Below, piece after piece: positions 43,906 to 52,535 of a DNA stretch of 64,000 bases. Within the stretch, counting starts at the first letter, position 1. Each line of letters begins with the position of its first letter. This stretch comes from Bacillota bacterium (GTDB lineage: Bacteria > Bacillota > Sulfobacillia > Sulfobacillales > Sulfobacillaceae). The notes under the pieces are model-generated. The model was given only the letters and a program-made list of their open reading frames with translations, was not told the DNA's origin and ran no database searches. The stretch is taken from positions 1-64,000 of the forward strand of contig JAKBWA010000118.1 of assembly GCA_021841025.1 (NCBI GenBank), given 5' to 3'. A program made the position numbers and the translations under genes.

Positions 43906-44478
43906 GTGGCGGAAGTTTTGCGTTCGACCAATATCGTCAAGGAATTTATCCGTGCAGAAAACGAGTTTCGCGGTGTTGAACACATTGAAAACAGTGGTCT
44001 GGCAGGGTTTGAGTGTTTGGAAGGTCAAGTTGCTTTCATGCTCAATCAAGGCACAATTACTTCGGACGATGAGGTGATGCAAGCTTTAGCTGCAGCTGGG
44101 CTAGATGCTGTAGACAAGCTGTTGCAAAAACCTCCCCGCAGTTGGGATTATTTGAGTGCAAACGTCGTGGCGCTAGCAACCCGCTTTGTCTCCGCATTTG
44201 ATCCAGATGTTAATGAAGAGATCGCGAAGACAGCCGAGACATTCTGGGAAAGTCCTGAGGACGCGGCATTTCATTTTAGAATATGGAGTAGTGTGATAGC
44301 GCGATTGATGAGATCGGTAAAATCGCATAGGAACAAACGGGATACCCGCAGCTATTGCCGCTTTGTCCTAGAATTTGTCGAACCATTTCCGGAATCACGT
44401 AAGGACGGCAGTATGCACTGGGCTTTATGGTCTCGCAAGGCACCAACGGACCCTGCCACCAATATGGAAGAAAGTTAG
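43906..44478 (+). CDS. Hypothetical protein
   Basis: 190 residues, soluble, mixed alpha/beta pattern; no recognised motif. GTG start with GAGGAGG 8 bases upstream, a strong signal that the frame is real. Divergent from the Ehr-like operon. The C-terminal region (SYCRFVLEFVEPFPESRKDG) has no family I can name. Confidence 0.7.
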   Translation: MAEVLRSTNIVKEFIRAENEFRGVEHIENSGLAGFECLEGQVAFMLNQGTITSDDEVMQALAAAGLDAVDKLLQKPPRSWDYLSANVVALATRFVSAFDPDVNEEIAKTAETFWESPEDAAFHFRIWSSVIARLMRSVKSHRNKRDTRSYCRFVLEFVEPFPESRKDGSMHWALWSRKAPTDPATNMEES

Positions 44479-45080
44479 GTTTATTGTGTTATTCCGTTCA
44501 ACAGAATAGTCAGGAATCACCATACATAACTTTAGTGGGGGACTTCCGGCAATGGTACGCGTCGTAAAAACTTCCGGGGAGGGAATCCATTCTGACCGTG
44601 CTCAGGTGGCGCACGATCGAGTTTCAGATTGTTCAAGGTTTCATCGCCTTTCGTCGCGTCATTTCCTCATAAATATTGGTCTCACGAAATATGGCTTTTA
44701 ACCATGATGACATTGAGACCCTCAGCTTTTAAATTTCGGTCCATGCGGACCGAATTTAGCCCACGGTTATTTACACCAGTGAGATCCCATTAAGAAGAAG
44801 CGGTCGGCAATATGTTATGTAGCGAATTGAGAGCAAGAACGAATCCCTCCCTGCTGACCCAAGATGCGGGAAGAAAGCTTATGCTTAAGGCGCGGGGATT
44901 TTCCAGATGAAACCGGAAGTGTGCTTTTAGGCGGAGGGAAGGAGAAAAGAGGCAATGTGAAAAAATGTCAGTACTAAAGTAAGTGGTGGAGAGAACTTGT
45001 CCGCGCGATCGACTGCAGTTATGATAAACATTATAATAAGTTCTGTGTTTTACGGGTAGAAGAGGAGTTGAAGGGGTCTC
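44479..45080. other. Intergenic region with hairpin and promoter
   Basis: A hairpin CGGTCC-ATGC-GGACCG with AATT flanks lies at 44731-44757. The promoter of the following gene is at 44997-45025. No gene is seen. Confidence 0.4.
44997..45025 (+). promoter_or_regulatory. Promoter of the pRiA4b ORF-3-like gene
   Basis: TTGTCC (44997-45002), 17-base spacer, TATGAT (45020-45025), 55 bases before the start codon. Confidence 0.6.
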
Positions 45081-45647
45081 ATGGCAACGCGTTCATTTCT
45101 ATATGATATTCAGGTTACTTTGCTTGACATGCCTTGGCCGGTATGGCGGCGCCTCTTGGTGCCGAGCACGATCACTTTTAAAAAGTTTCATGAGGCCATA
45201 CAAATTGCAATGGGATGGCAAAATTATCATCTTTTTGAGTTCCGGTACGGACCTATTGCTGTTTCGATACCCGATGAGGATTTCTTGGTTGATGATTTTC
45301 ATTATGACGCCCGGTGGAAGAAGCTATCATCTCTTAATCTGTCAACTTCTGACATTTTATCCTATTTGTATGATTTCGGGGACAATTGGGTACATTTGCT
45401 TCATATTAAGGGAGTGAGGCCATTGGAACACCGCGAACTGGCAGTGCGCTGCACGGGCGGTGAGGGGGCGTGTCCCCCGGAGGATGTAGGCGGGCCCTAC
45501 GGATATGAGCAGTTCCTTCAAACAATCTATGACAGTGAAGATCCTGAGGCCAATCATTTGATAGATTGGGCAGGAGGAGCATTTGACCCTTGGGCATTCG
45601 ACCGCAACCATGTTAACAAGGAAATGGCCCAACGATTCAAAAAATGA
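45081..45647 (+). CDS. Plasmid pRiA4b ORF-3 family protein
   Basis: 188 residues. The family pattern is clear: YDIQVTLLDMPWPVWRRLLVPSTITFKKFHEAIQIAMGWQNYHLFEF at the N-terminus, then YDFGDNWVHLLHI and a conserved GEGACPPEDVGGPYGYEQF. The family is widespread on chromosomes and mobile elements; its function is not established. The stop lies inside the terminator stem shared with the MFS gene. Confidence 0.85.
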   Translation: MATRSFLYDIQVTLLDMPWPVWRRLLVPSTITFKKFHEAIQIAMGWQNYHLFEFRYGPIAVSIPDEDFLVDDFHYDARWKKLSSLNLSTSDILSYLYDFGDNWVHLLHIKGVRPLEHRELAVRCTGGEGACPPEDVGGPYGYEQFLQTIYDSEDPEANHLIDWAGGAFDPWAFDRNHVNKEMAQRFKK

Positions 45648-45674
45648 GCCACATTGGCTCATTTTTATTTTTTT
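45640..45674. terminator. Bidirectional Rho-independent terminator
   Basis: AAAAATGAGCC / GGCTCATTTTT (11 bp, loop ACATT), flanked by an A-run on the left and a T-run to 45674. Serves the convergent pRiA4b ORF-3-like and MFS genes, and both stop codons fall inside it. Confidence 0.9.
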
Positions 45675-46888
45675 GAGGTGGCGACGGCATCGCGAGTCCG
45701 GGGAACCATGGCGTGCATGACAGGGACATTCCAAAACTGTGCCACGGACGTTAGAATAATCAATCCGATGATCATGACTCGGGGCGTCAACCACAAAGTG
45801 CCCAGAGCCAAAAGTGCCAGGGTAAACAATCGGCCTATGTTAAGAGCCACTTCACGGCTTAAGGTGTAGCTGACCCGCCGCTGGGTAATTTCCGGATCTT
45901 GATCCATAATGCTTAAAGGGATATTTTCGCTGGGGACCATGTAAAAGGGCAAAGACAACCCAAAGAGGACACCATACGCCAAAATCCATGGCCAAGTCTG
46001 GCCTGCCAATAGCAACATGCCTGCCCCGGAAACGCCAGCAATCCCTGTGGTCATAAAAGCAATCTGCCTGCCATGACGGACATGACGCGTGATGAGAAGA
46101 GAGGATGTCATGCGGGCCAATGCATTTAGAGCGGTATAGACTCCCACGTAAGCTGCGTTGTGAGTAGCCACGAAAATAAGGAACAACCCCGCAAGATTGG
46201 CAATACCTTCGCGTGTGCCGCGAACGACAACGGTTTTGATAATCGCGGCCCACTTAGGGCGTTCAGTAATAATATGCCAGCTGTCCATGACCGGCCGCAA
46301 CTGCATAGGCGGGCCCTTGGGGACTCCTTGGCTTAACACGAATGCTGCGGAATATAGAGCCAAGGCGGCAGCAAACACAATCAAATAGCCGCCTAGCCCG
46401 GGCAAGGTGCTGATGACGAAACCTGAAAACAAAGGTGCCACAATGCCGGTTACGCTGTTGATGGCGCCACTCATGCCAAAAAAACGCATACGAAGCATGG
46501 GGTCAATGGTATCAAAGGTCATGAGATTGAACCCAAACCAGTAAAAGCCTTGGGCAACCCCGTAGAAAAATCCGAGAACAAAGATCAACTGATTGGCATG
46601 GTGGGACAAGCCTAGCAATGTGGCATAAAACACCATCGTCAAAAGCAGGCCGATACGGTAGGGAAGCAAGGGCGGCTTATCATGAAAAATCTTGGCCGCA
46701 ACGTAAAAAGTTGCGGTTAAGGGCACGAAGTAACCGATGTTGAATAGGATCAACCCCGATAGATTATGCGCTAGCACCAACATGAACAGATTTACAAAGA
46801 CCGTGGCAACAGCATTGGCTGTCTGGGCCCCGGAAAATGTCAATAAAAGCCATAGGGCACCTTGAGAAAGTTTAAAGCGCGAATTCAC
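45665..46888 (-). CDS. MFS transporter
   Basis: 407 residues with 12 predicted membrane helices in two halves. Loop sequences are not those of a known sugar or drug subfamily. GTG 46888 is chosen as the start: AGGAGG lies 7 bases upstream and the first helix follows shortly; the longer frame adds 49 residues with no membrane pattern. Substrate unknown. Confidence 0.82.
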   Translation of the reverse strand: MNSRFKLSQGALWLLLTFSGAQTANAVATVFVNLFMLVLAHNLSGLILFNIGYFVPLTATFYVAAKIFHDKPPLLPYRIGLLLTMVFYATLLGLSHHANQLIFVLGFFYGVAQGFYWFGFNLMTFDTIDPMLRMRFFGMSGAINSVTGIVAPLFSGFVISTLPGLGGYLIVFAAALALYSAAFVLSQGVPKGPPMQLRPVMDSWHIITERPKWAAIIKTVVVRGTREGIANLAGLFLIFVATHNAAYVGVYTALNALARMTSSLLITRHVRHGRQIAFMTTGIAGVSGAGMLLLAGQTWPWILAYGVLFGLSLPFYMVPSENIPLSIMDQDPEITQRRVSYTLSREVALNIGRLFTLALLALGTLWLTPRVMIIGLIILTSVAQFWNVPVMHAMVPRTRDAVATSKK

Positions 46889-47687
46889 CCATATTCCTCC
46901 TGTGGCAACCCCCGGACTTGGAATCTGCCGGGGTCTAAACTCTATTCTATTATATTGGTCACGGATCGCGACAAAGTTTGTCATTGTCAGGAACAAAGAG
47001 AGCATATCTGCAAATTGAGCTCCGAGTTTTATCAAAATGCGCCGTAAATTCCCTAGCTTCAGTTATCTTGAGGGATCACAATGCCTTAATGCCTTCTACG
47101 CCGTAAACAATGTAGCCTAATGAGACGAAAAACACCGTCGGAGAATCATTATCGTTAGGGATTCTCTCACGAAGAAACCCTATCCGTCGAAGGCCCAAAG
47201 TCATGAATGTCTGACCTTTTGAGGAAGTCCTTAATTTTTCGTGTTGTATGTGGCAGACATTTCTACGACGTCAAAAGGGCTTATTCCTTAAGAGTTTTTA
47301 AAATCTGACTATAGATAACTCAAGGCATGGGGAGTGTCCAGTCAGGTGTCCCGCTTTGACGTATTTAGAGGTCTATGGCCGTCGCATGGGTCTTGACGGA
47401 AGCGAGAAAGATGGTGCACGACCGGAGCCTCGGATCTTTCTTCCAGGCAAAAAATGGGCCGTTCGGGAATGAAACGAGGAGGGTAGTCTAGAGAGTTCAC
47501 GCTCCCAGGCATAAACGGCTTCTCTTCATTGCGTGTTTTCTGGCAATTCTGCATTGAGTCGGAAAGGAAGCACAGCCCTGCAGGATGCGAAAAGGGGCGC
47601 TACCATCTATGATGGGATATGAACCGTCGAAAAGCTACGCAGATGCGGATTTTATGGGGAAATATTATGAGGAGAGGGAGAACGATC
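46889..47687. other. Long intergenic region, nothing recognised
   Basis: About 800 bases between divergent genes. No frame with a good ribosome binding site, no strong inverted repeat and no clear promoter pair is seen. It could hold a regulatory RNA or decayed genes. Confidence 0.35.
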
Positions 47688-48086
47688 ATGCATGAACTGC
47701 ATCTAGAGACCCACGAGAGATTTGAGATGATAAATGTGAGCGACTCTGTGCGGCAAGTTGTTCAAAGCCATGGAGTCGAGTCGGGTGCTGTTGTAGTCTA
47801 TTCGCCACATACTACGGCCGCCGTGACCATCAACGAGAGTTGGGATCCAGACGTTATTCACGATGTCCTTTTGTTCCTCCAACAAAGAATTCCCGCGAAG
47901 TATCCCGGTTTTCGGCACAGAGAAGGAAATTCAGACAGTCATCTCATGGTGAATTTGATTGGCGCTTCCACAACAGTTCTCATCGACCACGGGGAACTGG
48001 TTTTAGGGCAGTGGCAGGGTATTTTTTTCTGTGAATTTGATGGCCCGCGAACGAGGAAGTTTTATGTGCAGGTCATGGGAGCTTAA
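47688..48086 (+). CDS. YjbQ family protein (UPF0047)
   Basis: 132 residues, standard family length. Key motifs SPHTTAAVTINESWDPDV, FRHREGNSDSHL and GQWQGIFFCEFDGPRTRKFYVQ supply the conserved His and Asp residues. E. coli YjbQ has reported secondary thiamine phosphate synthase activity; the physiological role is unclear. ATG 47688 has GAGAGGGAG upstream at 7 bases. Confidence 0.9.
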   Translation: MHELHLETHERFEMINVSDSVRQVVQSHGVESGAVVVYSPHTTAAVTINESWDPDVIHDVLLFLQQRIPAKYPGFRHREGNSDSHLMVNLIGASTTVLIDHGELVLGQWQGIFFCEFDGPRTRKFYVQVMGA

Positions 48087-48426
48087 TTAGTGCTGACGGG
48101 GGTATTTTGATATTAATCGACAACGGATGTAATGCCTTAAACCGACCGCTGCGTGAAGATGACAGGGTGTATGTGAAGAGAAGAGTGAAGGGAAACTTCA
48201 GAGAAGAGGGAATCAGGGTTGTTGTGGGCGCTCCTTGAGGAATTTTTCTGACCGCTAGTTCAAGGAGATGAAGCAGAGCTGGACAGTTTCGTGGACCTGA
48301 AGAATAGTTCCTGCCCCAGACCCTTATCGTCCGTTATGGGATCTTTGGGGCTGCCAGGCACCAACGAGAAGTCTTGCGAATATGATGATTAACAACAGGC
48401 AGTAAAACGCCAACCCCGAAGGACTG
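48087..48426. other. Intergenic region, nothing recognised
   Basis: No terminator, promoter or gene is clear in these 340 bases. Confidence 0.3.
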
Positions 48427-49125
48427 ATGGCAGTGGAAAAAGAAGGATCGCTTACGCGCGCGTCTTGTGTAGGCATTTGCGAAGGGTGTTTGTGTCTGAT
48501 TGCTGATACAGGACATGGAGGACACCGGCGCCGGTGTCCTCAGTGTGGAGAAATGGTATGTATGACTCCGGCAGACGATTTGGTTTCGGGATTTCAAGAT
48601 GTTGCGGATGCAGTGGACCAAATCCTCCCGGAGTCGATCTTCCATAATCGGTCCCTATGTCCCTGGCCCGTCTTATACCAAGGCCAGTGGCATGTCGATG
48701 TGCGTTGTCCTCCCGGAAGCGAATACGGGGACATAGCCAGAAAATATTTTCCTTTACCTTACAAACGGTCTATTGATCAGTTCATGGATAATGCCATTCC
48801 GAAGGAAGCGGTGATGGGAGATTGGCTGGAGGAAAGTGTGGTCATAGCGCCCGAGGAGATTACTGGCAAAAAATTGTTCCGGTTTATCCGCAATTTGAAT
48901 ACCTGGCGTCAAAATTGGACAGCGAAAGGGGAGTTTGATTGGCAGGAGACTTTGGCGTCTTGGGTTTCCAAGCTGTCTAAGATAGAAACAGAACAGCTGA
49001 TCAAAAGACTGGATAGAGAACAGAGGATAAAAAGTCAGGCCCACAACAACACGGCACGACTTTGGCTGAGGCAGACGCTAAAAGCCCACCGGAATGCCAG
49101 CACCTGGTCGCAGCCCCATATTTAA
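48427..49125 (+). CDS. Hypothetical protein with N-terminal zinc ribbon
   Basis: 232 residues. Two CxxC pairs at about residues 18-44 (CEGCLC and CPQCGEMVC) suggest a small zinc ribbon; the rest is a charged, Trp-containing helical region with no known motif. AAGGA lies 4 bases before the ATG, closer than usual; GTG 48433 is an alternative. Function unknown. Confidence 0.65.
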   Translation: MAVEKEGSLTRASCVGICEGCLCLIADTGHGGHRRRCPQCGEMVCMTPADDLVSGFQDVADAVDQILPESIFHNRSLCPWPVLYQGQWHVDVRCPPGSEYGDIARKYFPLPYKRSIDQFMDNAIPKEAVMGDWLEESVVIAPEEITGKKLFRFIRNLNTWRQNWTAKGEFDWQETLASWVSKLSKIETEQLIKRLDREQRIKSQAHNNTARLWLRQTLKAHRNASTWSQPHI

Positions 49126-49475
49126 CCCATTTTGGGCTTAACCAGGAATTCCAGCTGCCAAAACAAAAATGTATGTGACAAGCCGGACAACCTCCAAAAA
49201 CCCGTGATGGATAAATAGAAACGGCCAATCGCAATAAATCCCCGAAAACCACGCTGCCCGCCCACTGACGAACAAGCAACCAGACAAACCGTGAGTTCGT
49301 GGCAAAGGCCATGCGAGGGGAGGATTTGAGGGCGTTCATCGAGAGACAAGCGCCAGGCGAAGTCGCGAAAATGAGAATCACTATCATAGCTGGTGCCCGG
49401 CATGCGGCAGGTTTTGTTTTTCGCCATCTCGGACCATTTGCTCGTCTCTTTCACCGTCATGAGGGGAATGGGTCA
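49126..49475. other. Region without a supported gene
   Basis: Several overlapping short frames occur on both strands (for example a 112-codon minus-strand frame to 49460), but none has a ribosome binding site or a recognisable product. A 30-codon hydrophilic minus-strand frame starts at the stop of the small membrane protein gene (TGATG overlap) and may be coupled to it. Confidence 0.3.
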
Positions 49476-49595
49476 TCAAAATAACTTGGGAGGATCTGAA
49501 CGCCCCCCGGGAAGAATCCACAAAATAACTCCGGCTAAGATCCAAAAGGCTGGCAACATAAGCAGCGCTAAAACAATCCAATAAAGGATGTCCAC
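49476..49595 (-). CDS. 39-residue single-span membrane protein
   Basis: Translation begins with GTG as MDILYWIVLALLMLPAF and continues as one long hydrophobic helix to about residue 29, ending in a short polar tail (PGGRSDPPKLF). GAAGGGGGA lies 6 bases before the GTG and an extended -10 TGCTATAAT lies 55 bases upstream, so the expression signals support it. Function unknown; small proteins of this type often sit beside larger membrane complexes, but none is adjacent here. Confidence 0.55.
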   Translation of the reverse strand: MDILYWIVLALLMLPAFWILAGVILWILPGGRSDPPKLF

Positions 49596-49648
49596 TAGAC
49601 TTCCCCCTTCGGCTACTTGAATGCCCTCATCGCTTGATCTTGATTATG

Positions 49649-49657
49649 ATTATAGCA
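49649..49657 (-). promoter_or_regulatory. Extended -10 promoter TGCTATAAT (minus strand)
   Basis: Perfect extended -10 placed 55 bases before the 39-residue membrane protein gene; no matching -35. Confidence 0.5.
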
Positions 49658-50086
49658 GATGGGTCAACATATACCATTCCCATAGAAGTGTGGGTACAAA
49701 ACCGCATTGAATCCTGCCACACAGGGAGGCTGGTAGGTTCCGGTCATGACACCTAAAACATCTCAGATCCATACCGGGCTACGCCGCATTAACTGCCAAA
49801 TTTTTCTGGTAAATGCTTGGAGTCTCATTCGGGTGCGTTGATTTTGCTCTTTATTTTGATGGCAAGGGCTATTTTACGCCCATGAATTAAGAATTTTTGC
49901 TATAGTTACTGCCAAGGACTGAATTTCAAGGTTTCCTATCAACCTACATCCTCTCCCGTGGGAAAAACAAAGCCTCTCAAACAGTGCAGCGGCGCCTTCG
50001 GCAAGCATGATATAGCAGGCAAAATTATGTTCATTTGTGGCACTGAATGTTATGGAGACGAGAAAAAATCTGAAGGAGAGGAAGGC
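49658..50086. other. Intergenic region with a second extended -10
   Basis: TGCTATAGT at 49898-49906 on the plus strand is a candidate promoter for the gene at 50087, with a leader of about 175 bases. Nothing else is recognised. Confidence 0.35.
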
Positions 50087-50572
50087 ATGCTGCGAACGGA
50101 ATATGCGAATTGGTTGACGATTGCGTCGGCCAATAATGACGAAATTGATATGATTAGACAGAAGGTTGAGGCGGGACAAGAAAATGAGGTGATGCTTGTC
50201 TTCATTCCCAACGCCGAAGTGGCGGAAAATGCAGTGGAACGACTGCAGGACGTGGGTGGCGAGTATTTTATCAGTGCGCATGACAACCAACGGCTTTTGT
50301 TACTCCGCTCGCATGCGTGGTCTTTACGCCGTTCCGAACAGCAAAATCACATCCATGCCCTGATAGGACTTTTGGAAGAGGCGTTGGAGGTTGCTCTGGA
50401 CGCGGATCCTGAACTGGCGCGGGAAATAGCGGAGAAGAGTGCGAAGCACCTGGAAGGATCGCCAGCTGTGCAAAAGCGTTTTCGCCAATTAGAAGATACC
50501 GTATCCGAAAACAGACGCAATTCCTCTCGCTCCCTTACCTCTTCCAGCACAAGTAAAAAGATGAAAGATTAG
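50087..50572 (+). CDS. Hypothetical protein
   Basis: 161 residues. An N-terminal alpha/beta part of about 80 residues (ends SAHDNQRLLLLRSHAW) precedes a long, strongly charged helix (HIHALIGLLEEALEVALDADP onward) and a Ser/Thr-rich basic tail. No membrane segment. AAGGAGAGG lies 5 bases before ATG 50087. I do not recognise the family. Confidence 0.7.
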   Translation: MLRTEYANWLTIASANNDEIDMIRQKVEAGQENEVMLVFIPNAEVAENAVERLQDVGGEYFISAHDNQRLLLLRSHAWSLRRSEQQNHIHALIGLLEEALEVALDADPELAREIAEKSAKHLEGSPAVQKRFRQLEDTVSENRRNSSRSLTSSSTSKKMKD

Positions 50573-50702
50573 ACAAAGACTCGTTGAAGTGGTGAATAGC
50601 TCCCATTTTGATGCAGGAACCTGGTGCTTTAAAATCGAACTGAACTTCAGTAAGCACATGTGCTCTAACGTGCTGGCTAATGTATGACTTAGGAGGATTT
50701 TG

Positions 50703-52028
50703 ATGGCCATTTCCTGGCAAAAGAAGTCGGCTCATACGCCATATGATATAGATCTGGTCTGCCGCTACACGAAGACCAAAGACCCTAGTGATAACCCCGT
50801 GGAGATCAACACGCAAACGAAGCCGATGATGATTGTATGCAAAGGCGCAGATTTGGAAGAGTTGTTAAAAGGCCTGTTATCGGCACTGAGCTTTATTAAG
50901 GAACGTGACTTTTCCCGACTGCACTGTAATATGGACGAAACTCCTGACACCTGGTGGCCAGGCATCTTGGTTAAAGTGGCACAGTCTCTTTATACTGTTT
51001 CTTATCCTCACCGCAGCAAAGACTACACAATTTATGTGAGTCCTGGCGAGACATCATGGCATTTTTCCCGAACTCTGGCGGATCTGGTGATTTGGGTAAA
51101 AGATCTGGTGAATCGGCCGCCTAATCGGAAAGCCCCTCAAGTCTTAGCAGATCTATTTCAGAACAGAGCTCAAGACAATAAGCTTCCTATCACTTGGGAA
51201 AGGCTGGAGCTGGACGATTTGAAAGGGATCGAAGCGGGCGGCATTCTGGCAGTTGGCCAAGGATCAATCAATCCGCCCGTGCTCTTGGTAGGCCGCTATG
51301 AAGGAAAGCGTGGCGCGCCTTGGTTAGGGGTCGTGGGTAAAGGCATTACGTTTGATGCGGGAGGAATTTCCTTAAAGCCCGCGGAGAATATGGGACGGTT
51401 AAAAGCGGATATGGCGGGAGCGGCTGTCGCGATGGCTTCATTGCAACTCGCCGCAGAAATGAATTGGCCTATGAATATTGTGGCTCTTGCTCCTTTAGCC
51501 GAAAATTTGCCTGATGGCGCAGCATACAGACCAGGTGATGTGATTACCATGATGGACAAAACAAGCGTAGAAATTGTCTCGACCGATGCCGAGGGGCGGC
51601 TAGTGTTGGGTGATGCTATGACTTATGCCTTAAAAAATCCTGTCTCTCATCTCATCGACATTGCCACTCTCACTGGAACTAACGCTGTGGCCTTGGGCGG
51701 GATTCGGGCAGGGCTTGTATCCAACGATGCAAGCTGGGCGGAATCGATCTATCAAGCGGGTGAGAATAGCTTGGAGAAAGTCTGGAAACTTCCTCATGAC
51801 CCAGGCTATCAAGACATGAATAAGAGCCTTGTTGCCGATTTGAAAAACTCAGGCGGACGCTACGGGGGAAGCATTTCCGCAGGGCTTTTTGTAGGACATT
51901 TTGCACGCTCTGTTCCTTGGGCCCACGTTGACATTGCCGGCATGGCTATTAATGACCAAGGAGCAACGGGCTTTGGAGTCATGCTTATGGCGGAGTTGAT
52001 GCGCTGCTGGATCCGCGACTACGCCTAG
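50703..52028 (+). CDS. Leucyl aminopeptidase family protein (M17)
   Basis: 441 residues. The M17 catalytic core is intact: VGKGITFDAGGISLKP (metal-binding Lys and Asp), MGRLKADMAGAA and the signature NTDAEGRL-equivalent STDAEGRLVLGDA, then IDIATLTGTNAVALG. Two-metal cytosolic aminopeptidase for peptide turnover. The N-terminal macro-like domain is shorter and divergent compared with PepA. AGGAGG lies 6 bases before ATG 50703. Confidence 0.92.
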   Translation: MAISWQKKSAHTPYDIDLVCRYTKTKDPSDNPVEINTQTKPMMIVCKGADLEELLKGLLSALSFIKERDFSRLHCNMDETPDTWWPGILVKVAQSLYTVSYPHRSKDYTIYVSPGETSWHFSRTLADLVIWVKDLVNRPPNRKAPQVLADLFQNRAQDNKLPITWERLELDDLKGIEAGGILAVGQGSINPPVLLVGRYEGKRGAPWLGVVGKGITFDAGGISLKPAENMGRLKADMAGAAVAMASLQLAAEMNWPMNIVALAPLAENLPDGAAYRPGDVITMMDKTSVEIVSTDAEGRLVLGDAMTYALKNPVSHLIDIATLTGTNAVALGGIRAGLVSNDASWAESIYQAGENSLEKVWKLPHDPGYQDMNKSLVADLKNSGGRYGGSISAGLFVGHFARSVPWAHVDIAGMAINDQGATGFGVMLMAELMRCWIRDYA

Positions 52029-52137
52029 AAAACCGGGTTTCTTGGCAATAAGGATAGTGGCCATAGATTTAGGACATGATACCTTACGGAACCGTGCTGC
52101 TTAAGTGTGCTAGGGCATGGGAAAGGAGGGCAAGTCT

Positions 52138-52359
52138 TTGGTCACCAACGTAAGTTGCACTGTGAGCAACTGCTACTTTTGGGCGCAGGACAATATTTGT
52201 TCTGCGGATAACATCCTTATTACAGCTGACAAAGTGGCAGGAGCTCATTCGACTATGGCCTTGGGCCAGGAGTCCTGGGATAATCTCGTTGAGAAAATTG
52301 GCGAAACCCCTTCACCGTCTATGGCGGAAACAGCCTGTTATACCTTTAAGCCTCGTTAG
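52138..52359 (+). CDS. DUF1540 domain protein
   Basis: 73 residues. The DUF1540 pattern is clear: VSCTVSNCYFWAQDNICSADNI and a final ACYTF, with the conserved Cys probably binding a metal. Common in spore-forming Gram-positive bacteria; function unknown. TTG 52138 is used because AAGGAGG lies 8 bases upstream, whereas the ATG at 52117 is upstream of that site. Confidence 0.8.
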   Translation: MVTNVSCTVSNCYFWAQDNICSADNILITADKVAGAHSTMALGQESWDNLVEKIGETPSPSMAETACYTFKPR

Positions 52360-52400
52360 AATGGGAACAATGTTAGGCGAATGTGTGTGCTTGTGTTTTG

Positions 52401-52427
52401 CCCGGCTTTCAGCCGGGTCATTTTTTT
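52401..52427 (+). terminator. Rho-independent terminator
   Basis: CCCGGCT-TTC-AGCCGGG stem followed by TCATTTTTTT. It ends the DUF1540 transcript before the chemotaxis operon. Confidence 0.85.
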
Positions 52428-52488
52428 ACCCGGAGAAAAAAGGACTCGAGAATCCCTGTGTCGAAAACCACGTAGAAACATACTAAAT

Positions 52489-52506
52489 TGTCGAATGGAT
52501 TCGACA
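52489..52506 (+). promoter_or_regulatory. Inverted repeat TGTCGAAT-GG-ATTCGACA before the chemotaxis operon
   Basis: Perfect 8-bp arms with a 2-base centre, 30 bases before the MCP start. Likely an operator or the binding site of a regulator of the chemotaxis operon; no matching regulator gene is in the window. Confidence 0.5.
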
Positions 52507-52535
52507 TTAACTGACGCGAAAGGACTCGAATAACG

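Noticed and set aside
49299-49484. Short plus-strand frames antisense to the 39-residue membrane protein region
   Set aside because: No ribosome binding site and no recognisable motif; the minus strand has better expression signals.
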